NCBI GenBank assembly: GCA_003240625.1
Contig: QFMX01000007.1
Coordinates: 1 to 64,000 of the forward strand
Length of the DNA: 64,000 bases
Reading direction: 5' to 3'
From: Sphingomonas taxi
Lineage (GTDB): Bacteria; Pseudomonadota; Alphaproteobacteria; Sphingomonadales; Sphingomonadaceae
Below, in pieces: positions 31,782 through 40,587 of the stretch. The notes under the pieces are model-generated. The model worked only from the letters and a program-made list of their open reading frames with translations. It was not told where the DNA came from and did not search any database. Positions within the stretch are counted from its first letter, which is position 1, and each line of letters opens with the position of its first letter. Position numbers and translations under genes: made by a program.

Positions 31782-33131
31782 ATGATCCGGCCTTGGCCGC
31801 GGAGCCTAGCGGGCCAGATGGCGTTGCTGATCGCACTGGCGCTGTTCGTCGCGCAGGCGATCAATTTCGGGTTGGTTCTGCGCGATCGGATCGAATTTCG
31901 TCTTTCTCAGGCTACCCGGCCGGTCGCGACGCGGATCGCCGATGCGCTCGACCGCGAGGCGCATGGCGGTCGTCCCCTCGTTTCAGACCGTGGTCGCGTT
32001 CGCCGGCTTGCCGCCAACCCGATCCCGCCATCGGGGTATGAGCGCCACCCCGAGGTAGCCGCGGAGCTACGCCGCCAACTCGCGGATCAGGGCGTCACGG
32101 TCGGACGGATCGATACCGGGCTCCAGCCGTCGACGGGGGACACCGATGGGGACCGCGACACCCGCCGCCGAGCCGGCGTCCGCCGTAGCAACCGCGATGG
32201 CGCTACATTGCTGATGTCGGTCGAACAGCCCGGCCGCGGCTGGCTGACGATCACCGCGCCCTGGCCTCAGCCAGGCTGGCGGCTGCTGGTCGCGTTGCTG
32301 AGCCAGACCGCGATCCTCTACATCGTCGTCCTGTTGCCGGTGCTGTGGATCGTCCGCCGAATGTCGCGACCGTTGCGCGACCTGCGCGAGGCGGCGGAGC
32401 GGTTCCGGCCGGGCGAACCGAGCCCGCCGCTCCCTGCGCGCGGCCCCGACGACGTCGCCGCGCTGATCACCGCGTTCAATGCGCTCCGGCTGCGGGTGAC
32501 GGGGATGCTCGACGAGAAGGACCGGATGCTTGGCGCGATCGGCCATGACCTGCGCACGCCTTTGGCGGCGTTGCGGGTGCGGATCGAGTCGGTCGAGGAC
32601 GACACCGATCGCGCGAAGATGATCGACACCGTGGCGGAGATGAACCGGACGCTCGACGATATCCTGTCGCTCGCGCGACTAGGGCGCCCGAGCGAGCCGC
32701 CGACCGATGTCGATCTGGCCGCGCTGGTCGACGCGGTGGTCGAGGATTTTCGCGATCTCGGCTGCGAGGTGAGCTTCGTCGAAGCCGACCGGCTGCGGAT
32801 GCGCCTGCGCCCGTCGCTGATGCGCCGCGCGGTGCGCAATCTTATCGAGAATGCGGTGAAATACGGCGTCTCGGCGGAGGTGCGCGTCGAGGCGGGTGCG
32901 CAGTCGGTTGCGATCGTCGTGGCAGATCAGGGCCCCGGCATTCCGGAGGACCGGATGGGCGACGTGTTCGACGCCTTCACGCGGCTGGAGAGTTCGCGCA
33001 ACCGCGAGACCGGCGGGATCGGACTGGGCCTGGCCCTGGCGCAGGCGATCGTGCGCGAGGCTGGCGGGGAGATCCGCCTGGTCAACCGAGCGGAAGGCGG
33101 CCTCGACGCGATCATCGAACTGCCACGTTAA
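31782..33131 (+). CDS. Sensor histidine kinase
   Basis: 449 residues. Membrane helix 1 at about 12-32, a periplasmic domain of about 135 residues rich in Arg and Asp, membrane helix 2 at about 170-190 (LYIVVLLPVLWIVRRM), HAMP, then the kinase core. Phospho-acceptor His in MLGAIGHDLRTPLAALRVRI, N box NLIENAVKYG, G1 DQGPGIP, F box FDAFTRLESS and G2 GGIGLGLALAQAIV. All catalytic boxes are intact. EnvZ/CreC-like layout. The periplasmic domain contains acidic clusters (GDTDGDRDT) that might bind cations, which would fit the EF-hand neighbour, but this is inference. Confidence 0.95.
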   Translation: MIRPWPRSLAGQMALLIALALFVAQAINFGLVLRDRIEFRLSQATRPVATRIADALDREAHGGRPLVSDRGRVRRLAANPIPPSGYERHPEVAAELRRQLADQGVTVGRIDTGLQPSTGDTDGDRDTRRRAGVRRSNRDGATLLMSVEQPGRGWLTITAPWPQPGWRLLVALLSQTAILYIVVLLPVLWIVRRMSRPLRDLREAAERFRPGEPSPPLPARGPDDVAALITAFNALRLRVTGMLDEKDRMLGAIGHDLRTPLAALRVRIESVEDDTDRAKMIDTVAEMNRTLDDILSLARLGRPSEPPTDVDLAALVDAVVEDFRDLGCEVSFVEADRLRMRLRPSLMRRAVRNLIENAVKYGVSAEVRVEAGAQSVAIVVADQGPGIPEDRMGDVFDAFTRLESSRNRETGGIGLGLALAQAIVREAGGEIRLVNRAEGGLDAIIELPR

Positions 33132-33137
33132 TCCCTC

Positions 33138-33247
33138 TACTCCCTCTCCCCTGCGGGGAGAGGGTCGGGGTGGGGGGCAGTTCCAGGCGTTGTCCTGCTT
33201 GGCTGCCCCTCACCCCAGCCCTCTCCCCGCAGGGGAGAGGGAGCAGT
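33138..33247. repeat. Inverted repeat, family F
   Basis: Arms CTACTCCCTCTCCCCTGCGG and CCGCAGGGGAGAGGGAGCAG, plus GGTCGGGGTGGGG / CCCCTCACCCCAGCC. It lies between the convergent kinase and permease genes. Confidence 0.88.
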
Positions 33248-33251
33248 AAGC

Positions 33252-34550
33252 TCAATCCTCCAGGATCTGGCTGTGTGTCCGCGTGTCCTTCATGCGGAGG
33301 TACACGATCAGCGACACGCCGATCATCGCCGTCACGTACCAGTAGAACCCACGTTCCATGCCCTCGTTCTTGAGCCACAGCGCGACATATTCCGCGGTCC
33401 CGCCGAACATCGTGTTGGCCAGCGCGTAGGGCAAAGCCACGCCCAGCGCGCGGACATGCGCCGGGAACAGCTCAGCCTTAACCACCGCGTTGATCGCGGT
33501 GTAGCCGGTGACGATGAACAGCGATCCGACCACCAGGCCGAACGCCAGATACGGGTTCGTCGCAGTCTCCAGCACGGTGAAGATGGGCACCGTGCACAGC
33601 ACGCCGGCGATCCCGAACCCGACCATCAGCGGTTTCCGCCCGATGCGGTCCGACAACGCCCCCGCCAATGGCTGGAAGGCCGCGTACAGCGCCAGCGCCG
33701 CGGTCATGATCAGCGTAGCGGATTCACGGCTGAACCCGCTCGTGTTAACCAGGAACTTCTGCATGTACGTGGTGTACGCGTAGAAGGCGAGCGTACCGCC
33801 CGCGGTCAGCAGCAGCACGGTGAACGCCTCGCGCGGGTATTTGCTGAACAACAGCCACCCGCTCGATTTCGGCGTGCCGTCCGCCTTGGCGTTCTGATAG
33901 CTCTCCGTCTCGAGCAGCCCGCGACGGATGCGGAACACGACCAGCGCGAGCACGCCCCCGATCGCGAACGGAATGCGCCAACCCCATGCGTCGAGCTGCC
34001 CTTCGCTGAGCGTCGACTGCAGCAGCAGCAGCACACCGAGCGCGAGCAACTGCCCGGCGATCAGCGTGACGTACTGGAAGCTGGAGAAGAAGCCGCGTCG
34101 CGACTTGCCCGCCATTTCCGACAGATACACAGCACTCGCGCCATATTCGCCGCCGACGCTGAGGCCCTGCATCAGGCGCGCGAGGATCAGCAACGCCGGC
34201 GCGATCCAGCCGATCGTCGCAAAGCCCGGCGTGATCGCGATCAGGAACGAGCCCGCGCACATCAGCGTCACCGACAGCGTCAGGCCCGATTTGCGCCCGT
34301 GGCGATCGGCATAGATGCCCATCACCCAAGCCCCGATCGGTCGCATCAGGAAGCCGACCGCGAACACCGCGGCGACGCTCATCAACTGCGCGGTCGAATT
34401 GCCCTTCGGGAAGAACACCGGCGCGAAATACAGCCCGAATGCCGAATAGACGTACCAGTCGAACCATTCGACAAGATTGCCCGCCGACCCGCCGAGGATC
34501 GATTTGAGACGGTGATTCTTCTCAGGCGGAAGTGTGCTGCTCGCCATCAT
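33252..34550 (-). CDS. kgtP: MFS dicarboxylate/proton symporter, KgtP (alpha-ketoglutarate permease) type
   Basis: 432 residues, 12 membrane helices. Metabolite:H+ symporter group: NLVEWFDWYVYSAFGLYFAP in helix 1, GRKSGLTLSVTLM after the first loop, LMQGLSVGGEYGASAVYLSE in helix 4-5 and the second half DRIGRKPLMVGFG. These are closest to E. coli KgtP, which takes up 2-oxoglutarate; ShiA/ProP relatives share the outline, so the substrate is not certain. Its ATG overlaps the peptidase stop (34547-34550), so the two form one operon. Confidence 0.85.
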   Translation of the reverse strand: MMASSTLPPEKNHRLKSILGGSAGNLVEWFDWYVYSAFGLYFAPVFFPKGNSTAQLMSVAAVFAVGFLMRPIGAWVMGIYADRHGRKSGLTLSVTLMCAGSFLIAITPGFATIGWIAPALLILARLMQGLSVGGEYGASAVYLSEMAGKSRRGFFSSFQYVTLIAGQLLALGVLLLLQSTLSEGQLDAWGWRIPFAIGGVLALVVFRIRRGLLETESYQNAKADGTPKSSGWLLFSKYPREAFTVLLLTAGGTLAFYAYTTYMQKFLVNTSGFSRESATLIMTAALALYAAFQPLAGALSDRIGRKPLMVGFGIAGVLCTVPIFTVLETATNPYLAFGLVVGSLFIVTGYTAINAVVKAELFPAHVRALGVALPYALANTMFGGTAEYVALWLKNEGMERGFYWYVTAMIGVSLIVYLRMKDTRTHSQILED

Positions 34551-36682
34551 TTAGCTCCCTGCGCCGCTTGTGTCGGGACGAAGCCGCGCTTCTTGAGCAG
34601 TGCGTTCACGTCCGGATCGCGACCGCGGAAGGCGCGATACGCCTCGGCACGATCGGTCTCGTTCCCCGTCGACAGCAGGACCTTGGCGAACTTGTCCGCG
34701 GTCGCCTTGTCCCACGGACTGCCCGCCTCTTCGAATGCAGCGAAGGTGTCCGCGTCCATCGTCTCGGACCAGAGGTAGCTGTAATAGCCCGCCGAATAGC
34801 TGTCCGACGCGAACAGGTGCTGGAACTGCGGCACGCGGTGACGCATCACGAGCTGCTTCGGCATGCCGATCTCGGCAAGCGTCGCGGCCTCGAACTTATC
34901 CGGGTCGATCACGCCGTCGGGCACGGTGTGGATCTTCATGTCGACGATCGCCGACGACAGATACTCCGTGGTCGCAAAGCCCTGATTGAACGTCCGCGAC
35001 TTCTCGATCTTGTCGAGCAGGTCCTGCGGCATCGCCGCCTTGGTCTGGTAATGCCGCGCGTATTTGTCGAGCACGTCGCGGGTCAGCAGCCAATGCTCGT
35101 TCACCTGGCTCGGATATTCCACGAAGTCGCGCGGCGTGCCGGCGAGCCCCGGATAATAGACGTTCTGGAGCATCGCGTGGATCGCGTGGCCGAACTCGTG
35201 GAACAGCGTCTGCGCATCGTCGAGGCTGATCAGGATCGGCTCGCCGGGCGCACCCTTCGCGAAATTATTGTTGTTCGACGACAGCACGAGCTGCGCCGGG
35301 GCAAGGCCACGCTGGCCACGATACGTGTTCGCCCACGCGCCCGACCGCTTGCCGGTCCGCGCGAAATCGTCGCGATAGAACAGCCCGACGTCCTTGCCGG
35401 TCTTGTCCGTCACGCTCCACACCCGCATGTTCGGCTCGAACACCGGCACCGTCCCGGTGATCTCCTTGAAGTTCAGCCCGTACAGCCGGTTGGCGGCGTA
35501 GAGCGAACCCTGGATGATGTTGCCGAGCTCGAAATACGGCTTCAACTGCGCCTGATCGAGGTCGTACCGCGCCTTGCGCACCTTCTCTTGGTAGAAGCGG
35601 TAATCCCACGGCTCGATCGTCAGCGACGTACCGGCGACCTTCTGCATATCCGCGACCTCTTCGGCCACGCGCCCCTTCGCGGCGGGCCAGACGCGCATCA
35701 TCAGGTCCATCGCCGCGGCGGGCGTCTTGGCCATCGTGTCCTGCATCCGCCAATCGGCATGCGTCTTGAACCCGAGCAGGTGCGCGCGGTCGGCGCGCAG
35801 CTTCACGATCTGCGCGATCGTCGCGTTCGTGTCGTTCGCATCGTTATTGTCGCCACGATTGACGAACGCGCGCCACACCTTCTCGCGCAGCGCACGGTCG
35901 GTGGCGTAGGTCAGCACCGGATCGACCGCCGACCGCGTGTTGACGATCGCGAAGCCCGGCAGCCTCCGCTCTGCCGCCGCCGCCTTCGCGACCGCCTTCA
36001 CGCTGTCGGGAAGCCCGGCGAGTTGCGCCTCGTCGGTGACCGAGATCGCCTTGCTCTCGTCCGCGAGCAGCTTCTCGCCAAACGTCGAGAACGCGGTCGC
36101 GAGCTGCTGGTTATACTGCGAAAGCTGCGCCTTCTGCGCATCGTTCAGCTTGGCGCCCTGACGCACATAGCTGTCGTAGATCCGGGTGACGAGCCGGATC
36201 TGCTGCGCGTTCAGCCCGCTCGAATTGCGCGTGTCGTAGATCGCCTGGATGCGCGCGAACAGCGGCTTGTCGAACGTGATCGCGTCCGACGCGGCGGAGA
36301 ATTTCGGCGACCATTCGCGGTCGAGCTTCTGGTAGGCGGGCGTGTTCATGTTGCCGGTCATCACGCCGAACAGCGTCATCACCTGGCCGTAACGCTTGCC
36401 CGCCAGCTGCATCGGCACGATCGTGTTGGCGAAAGTCGGCTTGGCCGGATTGTCGGCGATCTTGCGGTAGTCCGCGGTGCGCTCGGCCAGCGTCGTCTCG
36501 AACGCCTGCGGGAACAGCTCGGGACGAACCTTGTCCCAGGGCGGCACCCCGCCGGTCGGGCCGGTCCAGTCGGCGAGCAAGGGGTTCGCGGCGGGTGTCA
36601 TGGTGGCTGCACCAGTCTGCGCGACGACGGATGTAGACGCCATCAGCGCAACGGCACTGGCGGCGAGGTATAGAAACTGCAC
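34547..36682 (-). CDS. dcp: Exported M3-family peptidyl-dipeptidase (Dcp-like)
   Basis: 711 residues. Zinc metallopeptidase that removes dipeptides from the C terminus of peptides. The signal peptide is MQFLYLAASAVALMASTSVV followed by AQ, so the enzyme should be periplasmic, unlike some cytoplasmic Dcp. The zinc site is LFHEFGHAIHAML with the third ligand Glu in the following VEYPSQVNEHW segment; SAGYYSYLWSETMDADTFAAF is the substrate-binding signature. Overlaps the KgtP-like permease, an arrangement that would couple peptide breakdown to acid uptake if co-expressed. Confidence 0.93.
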   Translation of the reverse strand: MQFLYLAASAVALMASTSVVAQTGAATMTPAANPLLADWTGPTGGVPPWDKVRPELFPQAFETTLAERTADYRKIADNPAKPTFANTIVPMQLAGKRYGQVMTLFGVMTGNMNTPAYQKLDREWSPKFSAASDAITFDKPLFARIQAIYDTRNSSGLNAQQIRLVTRIYDSYVRQGAKLNDAQKAQLSQYNQQLATAFSTFGEKLLADESKAISVTDEAQLAGLPDSVKAVAKAAAAERRLPGFAIVNTRSAVDPVLTYATDRALREKVWRAFVNRGDNNDANDTNATIAQIVKLRADRAHLLGFKTHADWRMQDTMAKTPAAAMDLMMRVWPAAKGRVAEEVADMQKVAGTSLTIEPWDYRFYQEKVRKARYDLDQAQLKPYFELGNIIQGSLYAANRLYGLNFKEITGTVPVFEPNMRVWSVTDKTGKDVGLFYRDDFARTGKRSGAWANTYRGQRGLAPAQLVLSSNNNNFAKGAPGEPILISLDDAQTLFHEFGHAIHAMLQNVYYPGLAGTPRDFVEYPSQVNEHWLLTRDVLDKYARHYQTKAAMPQDLLDKIEKSRTFNQGFATTEYLSSAIVDMKIHTVPDGVIDPDKFEAATLAEIGMPKQLVMRHRVPQFQHLFASDSYSAGYYSYLWSETMDADTFAAFEEAGSPWDKATADKFAKVLLSTGNETDRAEAYRAFRGRDPDVNALLKKRGFVPTQAAQGAK

Positions 36683-36788
36683 ATGGATCTCCCGGTCGAT
36701 GTACCGGGTAGCATAGAGATAAAGTCACACAGAGGAAGCGGCACGGGGCAATTAGCCCCTCACCCGCCGCGGCGGGCGACCGTTCCGC

Positions 36789-36983
36789 TCAGTCCAGCGG
36801 CAGTTCGTCGGTCGCCTGGGCGGCCACCTGGGTCGCTGCGATCTCCGCCGCTGCGATCAGCCGGCGACCGGTCTCCGCCGCCGCCTCCGGGGTCATCGCG
36901 ATCGCCAGCCCGACGGGGCCATCGAGCATGACCAGACCATTCTCCGCCGCCGCTACGCCCGGTATCGTTTCCGGCTTCAACAT
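36789..36983 (-). CDS. Small conserved-looking protein, 64 residues
   Basis: Starts at ATG 36983 with GGAG seven nt upstream. Sequence opens MLKPETIPGVAAAENGLVML, then a Gly-Pro turn and an Ala-rich helix (TPEAAAETGRRLIAAAEIAA). I recall similar short hypothetical proteins in other sphingomonads, but no function. No membrane segment. It is 106 bp upstream of the peptidase gene on the same strand; a GC-rich hairpin near 36766-36780 lies between them. Confidence 0.65.
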   Translation of the reverse strand: MLKPETIPGVAAAENGLVMLDGPVGLAIAMTPEAAAETGRRLIAAAEIAATQVAAQATDELPLD

Positions 36984-37037
36984 TATCGCGCTCCAGCTTG
37001 GTCGGTTCCGGCAGCGATCCGCTGCTGCCGGCCGCAG

Positions 37038-37754
37038 TCAGTCGCCTCGGGAACCATAGAGATATTGTGGTTCGAACTCCGCAACGGCTGCGAGCGCCTT
37101 ACGATCCAGGATATTCACCTCACCTGCCTTGAAAGTCAGCAGATTCTTCTCGCGCAGCGCACGTAGCACGCGGTTTACATGCACGCCGGTCAGCCCGCTC
37201 GCCTCGGCCAGATCGGGCTGCGTCATCGGCAGCATGTATCGCCCGTCGGCGGCCATCCCGACCATCTCCAGCCGCGCGTTCATCTCGCAGAACAGGTGTG
37301 CAACCCGTCCTTCGGCACCGAGGCGGCCGAGCCGGAAAATCCACTCGCGGTGCATCGCCGCGTCGAGCAGCGTACTGAACCACAGCTTCTGCGTCAGATG
37401 CGGATAGCGTTCGGTGATCGTCTGCAGTGTCCGGTGTTCGAAACAGGCGATCTTGACCGGACCCAGGGTGGCGATGTCGTGATCGAGCCGCTTCATCGGA
37501 AAGGCGTGGAGATCGACGAAATCGCCGGGGACGTGCACCGCGACCAGCTGCCGCTGGCCCTCTCGGTCATCCATGTAGCGACAGACGAACCCTTCGAGCA
37601 GCAGCGTGCTCGTTTCGATCAGCGCGCCCGCGCGCACGATCTGCTTGCGCGCTGGCACGTGCCGCACGGATTCGATGCTGTCCTCCAGCACCTGCTTTTC
37701 TTCATCGCTCAACTCATGGCGGCCGCGCCCCATGAGAAACTTTTCCGAGATCAT
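37038..37754 (-). CDS. Crp/Fnr-family transcriptional regulator
   Basis: 238 residues from ATG 37754; ATG 37796 or 37775 would lengthen it by 7-14 residues. N-terminal cyclic-nucleotide-binding-like barrel (IVRAGALIETSTLLLEGFVC, then VHVPGDFVDLHAF), long dimer helix, C-terminal HTH (MTQPDLAEASGLTGVHVNRV, then LRALREKNLLTF). There is no N-terminal Cys cluster, so it is not an oxygen-sensing FNR; the effector is unknown. The recognition helix (GVHVNR) is the variant common in sphingomonads. Divergent from the YcgG-like gene, with a Crp/Fnr-type palindrome between them, so control of that operon is likely. Confidence 0.9.
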   Translation of the reverse strand: MISEKFLMGRGRHELSDEEKQVLEDSIESVRHVPARKQIVRAGALIETSTLLLEGFVCRYMDDREGQRQLVAVHVPGDFVDLHAFPMKRLDHDIATLGPVKIACFEHRTLQTITERYPHLTQKLWFSTLLDAAMHREWIFRLGRLGAEGRVAHLFCEMNARLEMVGMAADGRYMLPMTQPDLAEASGLTGVHVNRVLRALREKNLLTFKAGEVNILDRKALAAVAEFEPQYLYGSRGD

Positions 37755-37819
37755 CCAGGCCCCTTTTCCGCGCATTCCCGTACCGCCCCGCGGCATAAAA
37801 GAACAGATCGGGATTCGTA

Positions 37820-37833
37820 CTGATACATATCAA
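37820..37833. promoter_or_regulatory. Crp/Fnr-type binding site
   Basis: CTGAT-ACAT-ATCAA, one mismatch from the FNR/FixK consensus TTGAT-N4-ATCAA. It is 53 nt before the ATG of the YcgG-like gene (37886) and 66 nt from the ATG of the divergent regulator, so it may serve both. Confidence 0.6.
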
Positions 37834-37885
37834 AGATTATGTCGCGGGCGAAACATTGGCCCCGCTCGCGGGTTCCTCCCCGACC

Positions 37886-38572
37886 ATGTATCAGCCAATC
37901 TTCCAAAACGACCATCCCCTCGCGCGCAAGTTTATCGAAACGGTGCAGGCACCGCAGTTTCCGTGTGTCGGAGCAAAGTCCGCGCTCGCCAAAGGACAGA
38001 TGGACATTCTCGTCGCGCGCGACGTGCGATCTGCTTGGGATGACATGAGAATTTCCCCTGCTTTGGGCGAAACCGTTCGCAAATACCGCGAGGACCGCGC
38101 GATATTTCGGACGCTCATCATCCTGTTCGAGGCTCCTGCCTTGTTGTCCGAAGAGCAGTTCGAGGCACATCTCTGGGCGCGCGCGCAGTCGCTCAGCGAC
38201 AAGGACTCATGGCTCGGCTATCGGCCCGACCCGTCGGTCAGCAGCGATCCCGACGATCCGCATTTCTCGTTGAGCTTTGCCGGCGAGGCGTTTTTCGTCG
38301 TCGGCCTGCATCCGAATGCGAGCCGCCCGGCGCGAAAATTCGAATCGCCGGCGATGGTCTTCAACCTGCACGACCAGTTCGAGGTACTGCGTACCCAGCA
38401 GCGTTACGATAAGTTGCGCTCGTCGATCCTCGCGCGCGATCTCGAGCTCGCCGGATCGATGAACCCGATGCTGGCGCGTCACGGCGAAAGCAGCGAAGCG
38501 CGGCAATATAGCGGCCGTGTGGTCGACGAATCCTGGAAATGCCCCTTCAAGCGAGGTGACGCGCATGGCTGA
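37886..38572 (+). CDS. YqcI/YcgG-family protein, GntA-like predicted heme-dependent N-oxygenase
   Basis: 228 residues from ATG 37886; ATG 37856 is possible but would put the start close to the regulator site. The family pattern is plain: DDPHFSLSFAGEAFFVVGLH followed by PNASRPARKF, then VFNLHDQFEVLRTQQRYDKL and the ending RVVDESWKCPFKRGD. One characterised member, GntA, hydroxylates a guanidine nitrogen in guanitoxin synthesis with a heme cofactor, and the wider family is thought to contain heme-dependent N-oxygenases. The role here is unknown and no other guanitoxin genes are present. The stop overlaps the next gene by 8 nt (38565-38572), so they are co-translated. Control by the adjacent Crp/Fnr protein is likely. 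Confidence 0.85.
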   Translation: MYQPIFQNDHPLARKFIETVQAPQFPCVGAKSALAKGQMDILVARDVRSAWDDMRISPALGETVRKYREDRAIFRTLIILFEAPALLSEEQFEAHLWARAQSLSDKDSWLGYRPDPSVSSDPDDPHFSLSFAGEAFFVVGLHPNASRPARKFESPAMVFNLHDQFEVLRTQQRYDKLRSSILARDLELAGSMNPMLARHGESSEARQYSGRVVDESWKCPFKRGDAHG

Positions 38573-39152
38573 CATCAAGACGATCCCGCCGCGCTCGGGC
38601 GCCGGGTTCACGCTCGACAAGGGCCAGACGCTGACCGTGATCGATCCCGAGGGTCGCCAGGTTTCGGACCTTCTCGCCTACAGCCGCGCCGACATCCGCG
38701 AGGCGATCTCTTCGGGGCGGACGCTCGACTATGCGAGCCGGCTGTATCTGACGACCGGCGACCTCCTGTATTCGAACCGCAGCAACGTGATGCTGGAGAT
38801 CGTCTCGGACGATGTCGGCCGGCACGATTTCCTGCTGACGCCGTGCTCGAAGGAAACCTTCGCGATCATTTATGGCGACACTGATCCGCACCGCGGCTGC
38901 TTCGGTAATCTCGCAGAGGCGTTGGCGCCGTGGGACATCGAGCCCGACCAGATCCCGGTGGCGTTCAACTGCTTCATGAACGTGCCGATCAACGGCGAAA
39001 CCGGGGAGTTCACCGTCGAGCCGCCGCTGAGCAAGGCCGGCGACACGATCGTGTTCCGTGCCGCGATGGATCTGGTGATCGGCATGACCGCCTGCTCGGC
39101 GCTGCAATCCAACGGCGGCAGCTTCAAGCCGATCCAATACCGGATCGACTGA
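38565..39152 (+). CDS. DUF1989 (urea carboxylase-associated-like) protein
   Basis: 195 residues from ATG 38565 with GAGG nine nt upstream. The DUF1989 family occurs beside urea/guanidine carboxylases and beside YcgG proteins; its biochemical role is not settled. The conserved motifs are present: QVSDLLAYSRAD, RSNVMLEIVSDDVGRHD, LTPCSKETF, DPHRGCFGNLAEAL, FNCFMNVPINGETG and DLVIGMTACSALQSNGGSFK. The repeated Cys/His residues could bind a metal. It forms a tight two-gene operon with the YcgG-like gene and is convergent with the hydroxyacid oxidase gene, only 6 bp away. Confidence 0.85.
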   Translation: MADIKTIPPRSGAGFTLDKGQTLTVIDPEGRQVSDLLAYSRADIREAISSGRTLDYASRLYLTTGDLLYSNRSNVMLEIVSDDVGRHDFLLTPCSKETFAIIYGDTDPHRGCFGNLAEALAPWDIEPDQIPVAFNCFMNVPINGETGEFTVEPPLSKAGDTIVFRAAMDLVIGMTACSALQSNGGSFKPIQYRID

Positions 39153-39158
39153 GCATCG

Positions 39159-40325
39159 TCAGGGGTGCTGCCGGACCGCTCCGGCCGCACGAACGTCGGC
39201 GATCGTCGGATAGCCGTTGACCGCCATCAGCAGGTCCGCCTCGGCCAGCAGGCATTTGAGGACATGCGCCGCGCCCGCTGCACCGTCGAGCGCCAGCCCG
39301 TAGGTATAGGGGCGGCCGACCCCGACGGCGGTCGCGCCGAGCGCCAGTGCCTTGACCACGTCGGTCCCCGACCGGACGCCTGAATCGAACAGCACCGGCG
39401 TCGATCCGGAGGCGGCGACGACATCCGGCAGCATGTCGATCGCGGCGATCCCGCCATTCGCCTGCCGTCCGCCATGGTTCGAGCAGTAGATGCCGTCCGC
39501 GCCCTCGTCGATCGCGCGGCGGGCGTCGTCGGGATGACAGATGCCCTTGAGCACGATCGGCAATTTCGTCAGCGACCGGAGCCACGGCATGTCCGCCCAG
39601 GTCAGCACGCGGCCGAACGTCGCCGCCCAGGCGCCGATCGCCGCCGCCGGATCCTCCTCGGGCGGTTTGGCGAGCAATTTGCGGAAGGCCGGGTCCGAGA
39701 AATAGTTCATCAGCACATGGCCGCGCAGCTGCGGGAAATTCGCCGCGTTCAGGTCGCGTGGTCGCCATCCCGTTACCCAGGTGTCGAGCGTCACGACGAT
39801 GGCCTTATACCCGGCCGCCTCCGCGCGGTGGATCAGGCTCTCCGCGACGCCGACGTCCTTGGGCGTGTAGAGCTGGAAGAAGCCGGGCGTTTCGCCAAGC
39901 GCCTCCGCGACCGTTTCCAATGGATCGTTCGACAGCGTCGACGCCATCAGCGGCACGCCGATCATCGCCGACGCACGCGCCGCCGCGAGGTCGCCATGCT
40001 GGTCCTGCGTGCAGATCCCGTTGATCCCGACCGGGGCCATGAACAGCGGCGTCGGTAGCGTCATCCCGAACAGATCGATCGACAGGTCGCGCCGGCTGCA
40101 ATCGACCATCATCCGTGGCGTAAGCCCCCAATGCCGAAACGCGCGCGCATTCTCGTCTTGCGTGAACTCGTCCCCGCACCCGCCCTGGAGATACGACAGC
40201 ACCACCGGCGGCAGCGCCGCGCTCGCGCGCTGTTCGAGCGTCGCGAAATCGACCGGCAGCGTCGGCACCACGCCGCGCAGGCCAGCGCCATAGATCGCGT
40301 TCTGAAAATCGCCATAATGCGCCAT
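39159..40325 (-). CDS. FMN-dependent alpha-hydroxyacid oxidase/dehydrogenase (lactate oxidase type)
   Basis: 388 residues from ATG 40325 (AGAGG six nt upstream); ATG 40340 is an alternative. TIM-barrel flavoenzyme that oxidises 2-hydroxyacids to 2-oxoacids. Substrate/FMN motifs: FMAPVGINGICTQD, FFQLYTPKD, VTLDTWVTGWRPRDLN, LKGICHPDDA, the catalytic His in YCSNHGGRQ near residue 283 and FDSGVRSGTDVVKALALGA for the FMN phosphate. The TWVTGWRPRDL segment points to the lactate 2-monooxygenase-like branch rather than membrane LldD. There is no membrane-insertion segment. tRNA-Leu lies upstream on the same strand. Confidence 0.92.
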   Translation of the reverse strand: MAHYGDFQNAIYGAGLRGVVPTLPVDFATLEQRASAALPPVVLSYLQGGCGDEFTQDENARAFRHWGLTPRMMVDCSRRDLSIDLFGMTLPTPLFMAPVGINGICTQDQHGDLAAARASAMIGVPLMASTLSNDPLETVAEALGETPGFFQLYTPKDVGVAESLIHRAEAAGYKAIVVTLDTWVTGWRPRDLNAANFPQLRGHVLMNYFSDPAFRKLLAKPPEEDPAAAIGAWAATFGRVLTWADMPWLRSLTKLPIVLKGICHPDDARRAIDEGADGIYCSNHGGRQANGGIAAIDMLPDVVAASGSTPVLFDSGVRSGTDVVKALALGATAVGVGRPYTYGLALDGAAGAAHVLKCLLAEADLLMAVNGYPTIADVRAAGAVRQHP

Positions 40326-40436
40326 CGGGACCTCTCGCATGTCTGTTTGCGACGATCGTGGCGGAGTGGGTGAAAGACTGCAATCGGACGCAGCGCACAA
40401 ACGTACGCGCGGCCTCGCAGACGGACTATTTGGAAA

Positions 40437-40521
40437 TGGTGCCCCTGGCCGGAATCGAACCAGCATGCCTTACGGCAACCGATTTTGAGTCGGTCGCGTC
40501 TACCAATTTCGCCACAGGGGC
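40437..40521 (-). tRNA. tRNA-Leu (anticodon CAA)
   Basis: Minus strand. Acceptor stem GCCCCTG/CAGGGGC, discriminator A and encoded CCA (40437-40439). The anticodon loop CTCAAAA sits in the stem ACCGA/TCGGT, so the anticodon is CAA and reads UUG. The long variable arm (TTGCCGTAAGGCATG) is typical of class II tRNA-Leu, and the T loop is GGTTCGATTCC. 85 nt in total. Confidence 0.97.
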
Positions 40522-40587
40522 AGCGGCGGGTTGGCTAGACGAAGCTTTCCTCCGCCGCAAGCGGTCTTGACCGGAAAACGCATCCGT

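Noticed and set aside
40358..40570. Open frame reading VPLAGIEPACLTATDFESVA
   Set aside because: It is the antisense of tRNA-Leu(CAA) at 40437-40521, a well-known false protein in databases.
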